Positions 25,509 to 38,097 of a stretch of DNA of 64,000 bases are shown piece after piece. Source of the stretch: Vesta saturnalis. Lineage: Eukaryota; Arthropoda; Insecta; Coleoptera; Lampyridae. The stretch spans positions 175,001 to 239,000 of the forward strand of contig JARFJB010002010.1 of NCBI GenBank assembly GCA_036346205.1. The letters run 5' to 3'. Each line of letters begins with the position of its first letter. Positions within the stretch are counted from its first letter, which is position 1. The notes under the pieces are model-generated. The model saw only the letters and a program-made list of their open reading frames with translations, was not told the DNA's origin and did no database searches. The position numbers and the translations under genes are program-made.

Positions 25509-26125
25509 ATGCAAGACTACGGAGATCGTTTAGAAAAAGTGAGAACGAGAGCTTCCGGATCAGAATCATCAGAACTTATAAATTTAGTCCTACAAGACAT
25601 CTCTGATATCAAAGAGGCTTTGTATAAAGTGAATATTCGACTCGACGCACAAGAAGTGTATTCGAGAAAAAACTGCTTGATTGTGCACGGAATCGAAGTA
25701 ACAAAAAATGAAAATATTTGCGAAACGGTACTTAAGTTCGTCAATATAAAACAGCCTTCATTGCATTTCTATAAACGACATCAACAATTGTCTCAACAAC
25801 CCCAAACAGTGTTGAATCGAGACCGATTATTATAAAATTATCTACTGATATAGTGAGAAGCAAGGTGTGGGTTTACCAGAAGAAATTGAAATGGACACAA
25901 TTTTTAATTACGGAGTCTCTCACTAAAAACAATTCTGATTTGTACAAAGAGGCAAGAAAAGTATTTGGTAACTATTCTCGCGATGGACACATTTGGGTCG
26001 TGTATCCTGATGGAAATAAGAAGAGAATTAACAGTGCTAGTGAAATGATAATTACTTCCGGAAAACTTAATGAAATGCGCGAAAAATCAACAACCAAGCA
26101 TTTGCTCCGATCTAGTTCTAAGTAA
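25509..26125 (+). pseudogene. LINE-A ORF1-like protein (CR1/Jockey-type), relic
   Basis: ORF1 of LINEs encodes an RNA-binding protein that coats the transcript. Here a coiled-coil-like N-terminal part (ISDIKEALYKVNIRLDAQE) leads into YSRKNCLIVHGIE, the start of the RRM-like region. After a frame change, VWVYQKKLKWTQFLITESLT, LYKEARKVFG and GHIWVVYPDGNKKRI give the typical C-terminal domain. The order matches ORF1 of CR1-like LINEs. At least one frameshift lies between 25830 and 25860. It is followed by the endonuclease/RT ORF2 on the same strand. Confidence 0.7.
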
Positions 26126-26369
26126 CCCGTACTTGATGTGTTTAAATGCATAATAAACTATTTTGTTAACCTTGTATCAAACGCCGACGCTCAACTAATT
26201 ACATGCAAATTCTGTACAGTTTAAAGTAAATACTGAACAGCATACTTCCTATATTTTTTTTTCTTTTCATTAATGTTTTTTTTTATTATTTAATTCTAAT
26301 CTGTTATTTTCTTATGATTGAAGTATCTGTACTTGAAAAAATCGTTGAAGCACAATCTAAGACTGTAAC

Positions 26370-27685
26370 TGTAAACAGTGTTTCGTGTATTATAACTGAA
26401 TTTATGTGGATGGTACTAAAATAGGATTGTCTTCTATATACAGACCACCCTACAATAAAGTTCATGTGTTTCTCGAAACTTTAACTACATACTTAGGTCA
26501 GCATTCTACAAATAATACCGAAATATTTGCAAGTGACATTAATATTGACATCCTTATAGTAAGCAATACCGCGGAACAGTACAAAAATCTAATGTGCGAA
26601 TACAGACTAAAGCAAATAATACTGAGACTTGCATAGACCACTTTTTTGTTAGATTTAGCGACAAGGTTATTCAGGTTTTGCCGATGATTCTGAATTCTCC
26701 AATATCAGATCATTTTCCGACTATTTTACACATAATGACGCAATGTCCACAAGTACCCATTGCAATAATTCGAAGGTCAGAAAAATTATAGATTACACTA
26801 AACTTCATAACTCACTGATAAATGAAAGCTGGTCTGGCATACGTAATCAAGATGATGTCGAGCAAATGACAGGGCATCTTACACAAACGCTTGTTTCACG
26901 TATAAATAACTCAACATTCCTTAAAAAACAGAAAAAAAAAATCGTTTTAACAAAAATAAATTTTGGATGAGGCGCTATATTTTTGATGAAATCGATTTAA
27001 AAAATCTGCTACGCAAAGAATATTTAAAAAATCAAAATGACGTAGTCTCTTGGAATCGCTATAAAAATCAAAGAAACAAAGTTAACAATCTGATTCGGAA
27101 TACCAAAATTAACTTTTACAAAACCAAATTTAATAAATGCAATAAAGTTCAACAACTCTGGAAACTAACAAAGAAATCTTAGAATTTAGGTGAAGTTGAT
27201 TCACCAACACTTATATTATAAAAAAACACACTAGGAAAGGAGATTGATCAAGATATAGACATTGCTAATGAATTTAATAAACACTTTATCGAAACACCTC
27301 TAGAATTATCCAGAAACATAAATAAGGTAAGCTTGAATAGAATACCTCCGATTGAAGTTAATCCCATTAGTTTGTTCTGGGTTCCTGTTACACTGTCAGA
27401 CATTATATCGTCAATAATCAGTTTAAACGACGTTACCTTATGCGGTTCTGATAACATATCAATGGAAGTGCTTAAGCAAATCAAAAATGTAGCCGCAGAT
27501 CCACTGTGCATTTTATTCAACAAACGATTGGAAAAAGGGATATAGCCCAACCTATTTAAAATATATTCTATAATACCTTTATGCAAAAAAGGAAGTTGAG
27601 AGTTAATAACTAACTACAGACCGATTGCACTAATAAGCAATATATCCAAAGTTTTTGAAAACATTATTAAGAAACAACTCGATAA

Positions 27686-27748
<63 letters not shown>

Positions 27749-27925
27749 CAATATAGTGAATGACAATCATTTTGGCTTTCGAGATGGTCTCGGCACCGAA
27801 GACACGCTAGCTAGATTTGTAATTTACATAAAAGAACGTTTCGACAAATCACAATGCCAAAGCATTCGATACAGTTCCACATAATAATTTTTGCTTGAAA
27901 CTTGAGTATTACAGTGTAAGGCAGG
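26370..27925 (+). pseudogene. LINE-A ORF2, 5' part: AP endonuclease and start of reverse transcriptase
   Basis: Endonuclease pieces: GLSSIYRPPYNKVHVFLETL, SDINIDIL (the GDIN aspartate motif), TCIDHFFVR and ISDHFPTILHI (the SDH catalytic motif). A linker rich in Lys/Asn then leads to the RT fingers: LCGSDNISMEVLK, NYRPIALISNISKVFENII, a GFR-type region read after the (TA)n insertion, and AKAFDTVPHNN (palm motif A). Similarity stops near 27925, where foreign DNA begins. The C-terminal half of the same kind of element resumes at 31370, so this copy seems split by later insertions. Multiple stops and shifts are present. Confidence 0.75.
27689..27746. repeat. (TA)n array inside LINE-A ORF2
   Basis: About 58 bp of pure TA within the RT-coding region between the NYRP and GFR motifs. 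It expanded after the ORF was dead or caused its loss. Confidence 0.95.
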
Positions 27926-28127
27926 TGGGTTGCCAAGGATCTTGCGGTTCACTTTGGTAATGCATCTTAACTCCGCGGGCCGCTTATAAATTTATGTATC
28001 CCCGTATTATATTTAGACATTTTTTAGAGTGAAAATTGAAACATAATCAGTTATTATTATTATTGCGATTACTATTATTCATACATGTTAACATAGATAA
28101 TATAATAATAATGATAAGACAATAATC

Positions 28128-29640
28128 AGACATCCTTCATAATATAACCCTATATCAAAGATATGTTGACGATATTCTCCTTATAGCACACAAAGACTAC
28201 ATAAACACAATCCTGGGTATGTTCAACAACGTACACCCATTAATCAAATTTACATTAGAATTAGAAAATAAACATACAATAAATTTTCTTGATATAACAT
28301 TAATACACACTTCAAATGGCACCATAAAGACTAACTGGTATCGTAAGTCAATAAAATCTGACCGATACATAAATTTTAACTCTAATACCCCGTTAACTTA
28401 TAAAAAATCAATAGTAACAAGCTTAGTCGACCGTGCAATACAATTATCCTCACCAGATTTTCATAAAAACAACATAAAAATAGTACGAAATATCTTAATC
28501 AATAATAACTATCCTGAACATTTCATCAACAAAATATTAAGTCACGTTTAGCAAAAATTTCTTTCTCACAAATAAACCATAATTATATTGATGAATTACA
28601 ACCAAATTGTCTTGGTGATACTTTTAACCATAACATAAACACTAAACAATATGTAGTACTCCCATATATCACAACTTTATCTGAGAAGTTACATACAATT
28701 TTAAAAGTTTTAACCTCACGCCCGTTTTCAAGAATACAAACACGATCAAAATGAACTTTTACTCACTCCTTAAAGATCCAACTCTACCGCACTTAAACTC
28801 AAACCTAATTTATTGCTTACACTGCCTATCATGTCCAGTCGTATATGTTGGTCAAACAAAGCAATATATTAAAACCGAACACAACAACACAAAAACTACT
28901 GCAATCCCCGTTGAACCCAAAAACTGCTTTAACTGAACATGCACTAACTAATTTACACAATTTTGATTTTGAAAATCCAAAATTTTAAAAATTGAACCTA
29001 ACCTAAGAAAACGCCTCATTCTTGAAATGATAGAAATAAACGACAAAAACTCAATCAATTTTCGGACAGATATACACAACCTAAGCAATATATTACAGTA
29101 TATCATATAACCATAATTATTCACAATTTCAATTTTATAAAAATTAAATTTTCTTCCACTACAATATCAATACTTCTTTTTTTAAATACTTCTCCAGTCT
29201 CACATAGATGGTCCTATCCACTATTTTATCATTTTCATTTATTAAATTCATCCTGTCATATGTCATAAAGAACGACCACGTTTTCAACCTTCCTTAAAAT
29301 TTTCTAATCGTGCTGTAAAATACCAAAATACTGATGTTACAACATATAGCTGGAGGTGACCATATTCCCTCCTCATCAAAAAATGTATAAAACCAAAAAA
29401 AAAAACAAAACCTTTTTAAATTGTTCGGTAAGTTGTCCTATATTGTGCTCGTTCATTTCTGGCGCTTGGCCTTGATTGCTTGTTTAGTAAATTTTAAAAA
29501 ATACCTGTATACCTTTATCAAAAATATTCTTTTTATTTGCAGATGTATGTACTCATTAATGTTATGATTAAGCTCATATTAAAGGGCGAAACGTCAACTA
29601 AAATGTGTTAAGATTAGACTTGGTAATTATAAGTACCGAA
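28128..29640 (+). mobile_element. 5'-truncated Penelope-like element with RT end and GIY-YIG endonuclease
   Basis: The sequence enters at QRYVDDILLIAHKDYI, the YVDD catalytic motif of a reverse transcriptase. It continues with TINFLDITL, NWYRKSIKSDRYINF and YPEHFINKIL, all typical of the thumb of Penelope-like elements. A linker leads to NLIYCLHCLSCPVVYVGQT (28805-28870), a GIY-YIG endonuclease core, and a C-terminal INFRTDIHNLS near 29060. The 3' region holds AAAGGGCGAAACGTC near 29581, a pattern I associate with Penelope 3' ends. It lies in the same direction as LINE-A and splits it. A few stops are present and the 5' part is absent, so it is not autonomous. Confidence 0.8.
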
Positions 29641-29755
29641 AATAAACCCATCAATTTAGCTGTTGATTTCTTCTAATATTTATATAACCAACACAGCTAT
29701 AAACAACATTTTCAATAATAATAATGATACTAAACGCACATTGTAAAGATATATA

Positions 29756-30324
29756 CTGGGTCCGTCTAAAGCTCCCCAACCTATTATGTGAACCATAAGA
29801 CGGAGATTAATAAAATTTTAGGAAACTGAATTAAGACACATATACAACGTTTTTGAGGGTATTCAGTGACGTAATCAATAAAAATGGAAGACAGCTGCCA
29901 TTTTGTAATGTGATTTTAAATGAGATCATATGGAAAGTAATCCCTCATTTGTAAGCTCGTTTCAAGTTCTTTCCAACGACATCAACAGCATTAAAGTATT
30001 GCTAATCATTTATGAGTTTTTCAACTCAAAAACCTCAAAACATCAATTGGCGTTTTTGGGTTGCAGCTCATGAATCGGTAGTAATATTTTAATGTTGGTA
30101 TTTTAATGTTGATTTCGTTGAAAACGACTTCGAGCGAGCTTTCAAATGAGGTATTACTTGCCATATGAAATATGAAATGGCGGTTGTCCGCCATTTTAAT
30201 GATTACGTCACTGAATACCATCAAAAACGTTGTATATGTGCCTTAGTTCGGTTTTCCAAAATTTTATCAATTTCCGTTTTATGGTTCACATAATAGGTTG
30301 GTGGAGGAGGGACTTTGGGCACTG
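29756..30324. mobile_element. 569-bp MITE with very long inverted arms, TA-flanked
   Basis: The arms pair from the ends inward over roughly 200-230 bp each. Shared blocks in inverted order are CCAACCTATTATGTGAACC, CACATATACAACGTTTTTGA, TATTCAGTGACGTAATCA, CGCCATTT/TGCCATTT and the TCATTTG..AGCTCG region. TA flanks lie at 29754-29755 and 30325-30326. The terminal bases match less well (CTGGGTCC against CAGTGCCC). The small minus-strand frame 30021-30224 is part of the arms, not a gene. Confidence 0.8.
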
Positions 30325-30326
30325 TA

Positions 30327-31369
30327 ACTAAAAATGAAATATAAAAATATACAAATGTAAATGAAATCAAAAAGTGAAATCATTAAAAATATTTATTTTA
30401 CTAGTGCGATATTTGTTTCTCCTCTCTTTCACTTAGCTTTTTCAAATCGATCTCAATTTGGGTATTTGCATATCATAACTGGTGTTGCAGGTTAGTGTCC
30501 TTTATATTTGAGTGTGTTTTGTGTTTAGTCAATTTCATTTTCGTAATAATGATTCGCAGGTGTAAGTTGAATCATAAGCGGTAACAACTTTTGTGCCAGA
30601 TTTTTCAAATTGGAAAATTTCTCTTTTGTGATGTAAGTGTTATAAAAATTTATTTTTGACTCTGATGTTTAAAAAATGTGTTTTAATTCAATATAGCACT
30701 GTAAGTCAATCAGTTCCAGTTGGAGATTGGGGGCCAACTCGATTTCAACTTAAAAGGGATATATTTCAAAAATTTTGTTGTACCCACGCTAAATTACTGA
30801 ATCGGCTTTCAAAAGCAGCTGTAAGATTTCTTATTCTTTTTACATATTTAGTGTAATTGTTATATTTTGATTTCTTAAATTCTTTCAACAATTGAAATTG
30901 GTGAGCGTTATTACTTTTCAATTCCGATTCAAATAACTACAATCTCTTCTAAAATGCTTTGTTAAGATTAAATGTATCGATTATAAGGTAATAATTCCAA
31001 TAACCACTCATCATTTCTTAATTATGGTACAGGTCTTTGTTTGTCATTCATAACAAGTCAAATTTTTCTCGTAACTCGTAAAATCGCTGTAAACATCTTC
31101 CACGACTTACCCATCTGACTAGACTGAAGTATACAACGTCACCATGGCTATTCAGAATCTAATTTTTTCAGAAGCTCCTTAAATGGCCGATGCAGAAGTA
31201 CACGTGGTCGAATGTAACTCACTGTTTTTACAACTACTTACATAACATGATCCATAGATATCAGTATCTGTCATATGATCGCAAGGATGTTATTGTAAAA
31301 AGTTAATGACTCATAATTTCGACAGTTAATTTTTGGTTATATGGATGCACAAATAATGTATTTTAATAC
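30327..31369. other. Unannotated insert between the MITE and the rest of LINE-A
   Basis: AT-rich. A 66-codon frame at 30656-30856 has no recognised domain. This stretch might hold degraded LINE-A palm sequence or DNA that arrived with the Penelope element. Confidence 0.4.
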
Positions 31370-32409
31370 ATTGGTTTTGATTACTTTGCTAAATATACCG
31401 TTAAATACTTCTAAAATAGTTTCATTTGCTGATGATATGGGATATGGTACTTGTCGCTTCATAGGTATCTCGGTACGCTTTATTTAATAAAATTCTACCA
31501 AACATATCTTACATTAAACACTGGTCAGATTGTAACACCTTGTCACTAAACGCTAACAAAACCCACTTCATGCCTTTCTCTCTCTATGACAATAAATAAC
31601 AGTAAATAACATACTCATTCACGACATTGACTGTAACATGATATCATGCGATTGTAGTACAAGCATAGATCGCGTCAGCAAAATAAACTTTCTGGGTGTG
31701 ATCATTGATTGTCATCTTAGCTGGCACGAACATATTAAATATATAACCAATAAAATTAAATCGCTGATCTACCTATGCAATAATTTGAAGAATTATATGC
31801 ACTTTAAATCACTAAAAATTATTGACTTTGGATTTGCACAATCATTACTTCAATATGGCATTTTTGTGTGGGGTGGTTCTGCAAAACAGCACTAAAATAA
31901 ACTAATAATTGCTGAAAAGTTACTATTATATTAGTATATCGTCAAGCCGGTGTACATACCATAAAACAACTGTATTTCGTATCTATCGGTCGTTATATGT
32001 TTAAAAATAGATTCAAACTACATTTTCACTATCCAAAACATGACTATACCACGAGAATCACACTATCTGGATGTACGTACAAACCTGACACATCTAAAAG
32101 TGCCAGTCAATCATATTTTGGATACCGTCTACATTTAGTTAACAAATTATTGCTTAATACACACAAAATCGATATTGCTGAGTCTAATAACATAAGGTCT
32201 TTTATGGGTAGAATAAAAAAAAAATTACCTCTTCCTTAACACCAGATGATATTAACTCGATACTTTCGGTTAACACCTAGATATTATCTTACGTAGAACT
32301 TCAAACTTGCTTTCAAACAGTACCCTATCAAACTTTTATCCTTTCAAATAATAGCATATTGTATAATTTATAATCTCTTGTATCTTCAAAATTGGATTGG
32401 CAATAAATG

Positions 32410-32485
<76 letters not shown>
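31370..32485 (+). pseudogene. LINE-A ORF2, 3' part: RT catalytic motif to (ATT)n tail
   Basis: Begins with LLNIPLNTSKIVSFADDM, holding the ADD of RT motif C. It continues with KINFLGVIIDCHLSWHEHI, SLLQYGIFVWGG and TRITLSGCTYKPDTSKSASQ, the thumb and C-terminal segments of CR1/Jockey-type RTs, and NKLLLNTHKIDI before the stop near 32237. The 3' UTR ends in GGCAATAAATGG followed by about 75 bp of (TTA)n at 32410-32485, which looks like the LINE's own 3' tail. Orientation and style match the 5' half at 25.5-27.9 kb. Confidence 0.75.
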
Positions 32486-34480
32486 GTTCGACGCTTGTAG
32501 AGTGCGTGCGTGATTATAACTGCTCTTGTTAAAAATCGTTTATAATTGTAGTTGTTATAAAGTAAATATAATTTCTTATTAGAAGTACTTAAACACGTGG
32601 AAATAAGTGTACTGTGATTATAACAAAATGTTTTGCAGTCATTGTGGCGAAAAAATGTCTGATGAGCAAATAAAACGCTACGGATGTGATAGTTTTTACC
32701 ATTATGCATGTTCCATATCAGAACAAAATACTGTGCAAAGTCCAGAACCTCAAAATTGGCAATGCAGTAAACGTCGTAATAAAAAAGATGCTGTTACGAA
32801 TACACCGAGTTCATCTGAAAGTCAACCCGTCCCTGATTTGGATAAGGATTTAAAAGAAATTGAAAATGAAATGGGTCCATCGCTAAAACAATTTCTAGAA
32901 AATATGGTTTCCTCTATACAATTTTTATCATCAAATTATGAGGAGATGAAAAACATCGTTAAGCAGAACACGGAAGAAAATAGACTATTAAAAGAGGAAG
33001 TAAAATTAATGAGGCAAGCGCTGGAAAATAAAGATATGGAAATTCAAGATTTAACTGCGCGAGTAAATCAACTGGAGTAGCATCAAAAAAGAAAATTTGT
33101 TGAAATACACGGTGTACCAATAAACAAGGAGTTATCCGCGAAGGAAAATTACAAAAATGTTGCTGAAATGATAAGTTGTAGAGATATTGAGGTAAAATTC
33201 GTCAAGCAGATAACACTAGCTAAATCTAAAATGTTATTAGTTCGTTTAAAAAAATAAGTTAAGAATAAGTTATTAAGGGCTGGAAAGGAATGGTGGCGAA
33301 TTCTGAACGAAGAGGAAAAGATAAGGACTAAGCGAGTGTTTTTTAATGAATCGCTCACATCAACAAATAGACAACTGCTTCGCGAAACGAAAAAAAAAGG
33401 CATTTGCATATAAATATAAGTTTGTGTGGACAAGGAATGGAAGGATATTAGTAGAAAAGGATGAGAATGGTAAAACAATGAATATATCCTCATTTAATAA
33501 CATTAACCAAAGTATAAATTAAACGCAAATTTTATTTTCATCTTAGAAGTATTTTTGGTTTAAATATTCATAAATTTTGATAAAAGTGTTTTGAATAAAA
33601 TGTATGTTTCGGGCAGATAATGTACATACAGGAAATTATTAATGTAAATACTTAAATTTTGGTTTTTAAAAGAAATAATATGTTCAGTGCAAATTTTGAA
33701 AGCAAGGACCTAATTAAATTAAAAATTGTGATAACACAGGGGAATGGAATAGCTTGATTATATCAAAATATGAATCGATTAAACATGAACTTAAGAAATA
33801 ATTCAAACAAATTTTTTTTTTAAATTCTTTAAGGAAGGAAAGTTATAATTTATTTTATTGATACTTTAACTTAATTATTAAAGGAATGTTAGAATTTCAT
33901 TTAAAAGATATCTATGGAACAATTTATTCATTATTAAATTTAGCAAGTAATGAAATATGAGAACATTTCGTTTTTAGATATATTTCATCACATGGGCACT
34001 TATTGATACTTTTTTCTTTTAACTACAATTGTTAGAACTTTTTAGTTTTGTTTAAAATAAAAGATGATTTTTAACAACTTTTCATAAATGAAGTTATAAA
34101 TAAGCAAAAATAGTGTTTTTGTATTGATTTGTATAGATAACCCAGTTACAAAATATGATGTAAAATCCAGTATAATAATAATTAAGTATTTTTAGGTATA
34201 AAGATGCATTCAAATTTGGCTAATAACTAAAATGTAAAACATTACAGTAAAGCTAGTATTTGTATTGTAATAGTAATGATATAAAATTATAGTAATAGTT
34301 CGCACAATATGGCGTCATAATGTATAAATGTAAAAATTGTTTGGTGGATATAATAATGTACATAGAACACAAGGATGGGAACCTGCTGTTAAGTCAGTGT
34401 GACTTGGCTGGACCCTTAAATGTACCGTATTACTGAAATAAATCATTCATTCATTCATTCATTATTATTATTATTATTTG
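32486..34480 (+). mobile_element. LINE-B, ORF1 kept but ORF2 absent
   Basis: Starts immediately after the (TTA)n tail of LINE-A. After a 5' UTR of about 140 bp, ORF1 (ATG at 32628) encodes a PHD-like zinc finger (FCSHCGEKM, YGCDSFYHYAC, NWQC), a coiled coil (about codons 65-150, KLMRQALENKDMEIQDLTAR), and RRM/C-terminal parts in shifted frames (FVEIHGVPINKE, VFFNESLTSTNRQLL, KFVWTRNGRILVEKDENG) ending at 33522. No endonuclease or RT follows. Instead about 0.9 kb of AT-rich sequence leads to a 3' end with CTGGACCC..AATAAAT and a (CATT)n/(ATT)n tail at 34440-34480. It is an internally deleted or ORF1-only LINE. Confidence 0.7.
32628..33522 (+). pseudogene. LINE-B ORF1: PHD finger, coiled coil, RRM-like
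   Basis: The first 150 codons are open (PHD-like finger then coiled coil). A stop after VNQLE and later +1/-1 shifts break the RRM and C-terminal domain, although each piece remains readable to a final stop at 33520-33522. LINE ORF1 proteins with a PHD finger occur in CR1-like elements. The start is chosen at the ATG in front of the zinc finger, because upstream codons lie in the presumed 5' UTR. Confidence 0.65.
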
Positions 34481-34769
34481 TCCAAATAGGTTATTGACAT
34501 TATACTTTTTAGGATCGCAAAGATATTCTAAATACAAAACGCCACTAAAATTTAATTTATTTAAATTTAGTTATAATAATAATATTAATTATTGTTCTAC
34601 TTAATAAAATGTTTATGACCAGAAATTAAATTTATTTAACCATTTTTGATAGAGGAACTAATATTTTGCTAATAACCATCGTTACATATTATTATACTAG
34701 ACGTTTATGGGACATAAATGCAATGCAAATGTTTAACTAGCTTTAATGAAAAATAATATTACATTGTAA

Positions 34770-36660
34770 ACATAATCCCACATCACATTTGATGTACATG
34801 ATGCGGGTACTGGTAATGCATCCCTCTCCAGTACAACGAAGTGTTTATTATTGGTAATGTTGATTAGAAATGATCAAGTCTATCATATCTCAGATTGTCG
34901 GTAACCCTGCTGAGGGTTACAATGCATTTAACACTTGCCTCCCAGCTCCTTCGAAGTTCTAATTGAGTAAGCATTGCCAAATGCTTGCAATGTTTGGGAA
35001 TGCACCACGCATTTGCTACGGCAACATCCAGAAGCCACGTGAAAATGGCCCAACACCACTTTTTTCGCCGCATTGAAATCATGTACCTCAATATACGCTA
35101 ATCCCTAAGGTTTGTTTCATATTTTTCTTACCCTGTGGCCATTGAACTGGAGAGAAATTAATTTCATTTTTTGGTTTACGTTATTGTGTTTTGTCTTTTT
35201 TTCTTACGATTAAATTACAGTGAACTGTTCTGCATATGTCTAAAAAGGCACAGCAACAAAAAGCTGTAGCATGTGTTTAGCTTTGTACGAAAATCCGCCA
35301 TTAAATTGATGGCAAACAGGCACACATTTTGCATATCATTACGAGTCCCTATCTTACCTCGCCTAAGGTCTTACCCATGCAGTGATTGTACCCAGAAATT
35401 AGTCGGGGCTGCAGTACTTATACTATTTTCTCTTTAGTCTGAGAGTGTTTTACCTGAGTGGTTGGGTTTATACCATAATATGTAGACGGCCCTGACACTA
35501 CGTCATTATCTACCATTTTACCAGAATAATTTCATCCTATTTGTCAGTGTTTGAAAACATACCTCCCCGTTTATTTATTTTAGCAATCCGACTCTTCTGT
35601 GGCAATGCACAACTTTTGGTATTCTGTTTTCTCTCATCGTTCCCGTACCGCAGTAACCTTTTTGATTTAGGTTAACATTTAAAAAGATTATCGAAGTAGG
35701 ATTTAAGCGGAAGTATCTTTATATCTTCGGGAAACTCATCTAATCATGCACATCAGTGAAGCAGCACACTTTCCATAATACTTTTCATAAACCGTGTTTG
35801 CTATTGGATTTTTTCCCAGGTACATACCAAAATTTACCAAGTAACCGGAGACGGAATTGAAGGATTACATCTTGTAACCAAACTTTATGGACTCGCCTCG
35901 TAAAAGCTGATTGAATAAATGTTTCGCATAATATTTGATCAAAGATTCGTCGTAGTTTAGGTCTTCTTCGGGAATCCAATTTTCATTAAATTTAGATTTT
36001 AGCAAATCCATTAGCGGCCGTAACATCCACATGTTGTCCTGAATGTTAGACTGCAAGTTATCAGCAGAAAGCAAATACTTAATGATTTGGTGATACCTAT
36101 CCCTTCTCATAGACTCACTGACCATGGAATTGTTCATGTCCGCCTTAGATTCCCTGTAAAAATCTCGTCCTAACAACTCATTACAACCTGTAAAAATAAA
36201 AATTCCAATTGCACATTTCGTTTTTTCATATTTGGATTAGGTTGATTACTGAAAAGAGCGTACTTATTGGATTCTTCAATAAGCAATCCAATTACGCTTT
36301 TCCAAATAGCTACTTTTTTCATATTTGCTGTAATCTGGTACAGAAAATGATCTTATTATTTCCTCAAAGGCTCCCTGGATCCATGCTATTTTGTCCGGTC
36401 CTGAACTCAGAAAGACATCATTTGGATTGGAACCATTAGCGGGACTCATTGCAACTTCTTTCGGTTTGGCTTTATCAACACTGCTTCGAAGCAGTAATTC
36501 AGCTTTTGGAAATAATTGTCGACCACTAACATTATCCAGTAATCCGCCGCCATCTTCCTCATTCGAATATTCATCCATCAGGAGGATCCATATTATTTAG
36601 TGCATATCAATATCATCATCGTATACCATTTTAACCGCTTCTTCCAAAGTAAATCCACGC
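34770..36660 (-). pseudogene. piggyBac-like transposase relic
   Basis: Minus strand. RGFTLEEAVKMVYDDDID (36660-36605) is the usual acidic N-terminus, preceded by an AG acceptor-like end. It is followed by an acidic/Gly-rich linker, then RRDRYHQIIKYLLSADN, NWIPEEDLNYDESLIKYYAK (first DDE_Tnp_1_7 aspartate region) and RGESIKFGYKM. The middle (35.8-35.1 kb) is full of stops but keeps YGINPTTQVKH. The C-terminal part reads SMRRKKWCWAIFTWLLDVAVANA, DNLRYDRLDHF and a Cys-rich tail with RCTGEGC and IKCDV, like the zinc-binding end of piggyBac transposases. It is inactive. No TTAA-flanked termini were identified. Confidence 0.75.
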
Positions 36661-38090
36661 CTATAATTTAAAAAAGACACCGATTACGTTATTTCATTAT
36701 AGCCACTAGCGTTACCAAAGGGTAACACTCATTTTACAGCCGTATATGAAAAAATTTCTTTAGATTTTATAAAAACTATACCACTGCATGAATGGCTGAC
36801 TATATTACTAGTGTGATTTGACTATATATCACAACATAACCTAAAAGCAAAAAGATTTCCATTGTTCACCGCCCTTAACTTTACGCTTAACTTTAGCATA
36901 TAATTTATGTAATTTACTGGTAAACTCATTTCACTATGTTGTTTCGTCGGCTTTAAACGACGAACTAACCATACTCGTGTCATTCGCAACAATCATTATG
37001 TACTGTTGTAACGCTTTGCGTTGATTCTTTAGGGTTACATAAAACTAACGGTAATCGTTGAAAGGTTAAAAATTGTAGGACCTTAATTTTTACGTAGCAG
37101 AACCTTTAACGAAATCTCAATGACATGGGACTGATGGGAGGCATCGTAAAACCTTCCCTCGAATTTTATTAAGAATACTTAAGTAAACAATAACTATTTG
37201 GATATGTAGATACATACGGTAACGTGGTACTGAAAGTGAATATCGATTTTCATCTAAAAGCAATTTAATCTCATTAGTACCTGCATGTGTATTTGAGCAA
37301 GTGAGGAATGAAATGATGTTCCGTTCCGACTTCCGAGAATTGAGAAAGATTGTTTTTTCCAGTGTAATATTAGATAATTTGACGTTTCTTTTATTTTGAT
37401 TATTTGATATATCAAACCATCAATATCATATCAATAGTTTGATATTTGATTAGATATATCAAAATATTGCCCACCCCTATTCGTAACGAGCATTGTTACA
37501 CACCGTATACCAAAAAGCGGTAATGACTTGTAAAGGTTTTCACGTTACTGATTAATAATTTTAATCTTTATTTGTACACATTTAACTTTAGCCACAACTA
37601 ATTTGAAATTTCAATTTACAGAAGAATCTTAATTTTCAATGAAACCCACACGGCTACAAGCAGACAATAGTTTAACCATCTTTTTAGAAGAGATTGAGAG
37701 CGCTGAAGTTTTCGCGTTAATAATCAATACAAGTTAGCATACCTTAAAAAAGCTACCGCTGTCGCTAAAAAGTGTCGGTTGTTTCCAAAGTACAAGAAAC
37801 CGTAAGTTCATCTATTTTATAATACCTACAAGTATTGTCGTGATAACTACTGCCAAATCAGCCATTGGTAACTAACGTTACAAATAGAACTGGCACATGT
37901 TTGATAAAACGTGACTGATGTGAGCCCATTTTAATACAGGGTAATAATGACGTTTTAAAACTGATCTCAATGAAATCCAATAATCTAAACATCTATGTAA
38001 GTTTTCCCTGATTTACTCGAATGGTCATTCCCGCAAATAAACATTCATTGACTGGAATCCTAATATAAGGATTATTTTTATTAAACCGAA
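36661..38090. other. Spacer with one hAT-like end
   Basis: AT-rich DNA without a gene. It contains the hAT-like terminus at 37375-37487, listed separately. Confidence 0.45.
37375..37487 (-). repeat. Possible hAT-type transposon terminus
   Basis: Minus strand reads TAGGGGTGGGCAATATTTTG followed by repeated TTTGATATATCAAA-like motifs. CAGGGGTGGGCAA-type starts with subterminal repeats are common in hAT elements. No transposase and no clear partner end were found. A similar end lies at 42200-42362. Confidence 0.35.
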
Positions 38091-38097
38091 AATATAG

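Noticed and set aside
34901..34922. GTAACCCT/AGGGTTAC hairpin as a piggyBac terminal repeat
   Set aside because: It lies inside the transposase coding sequence (VTLSRVTDN), so it is coding by chance, not a terminus.
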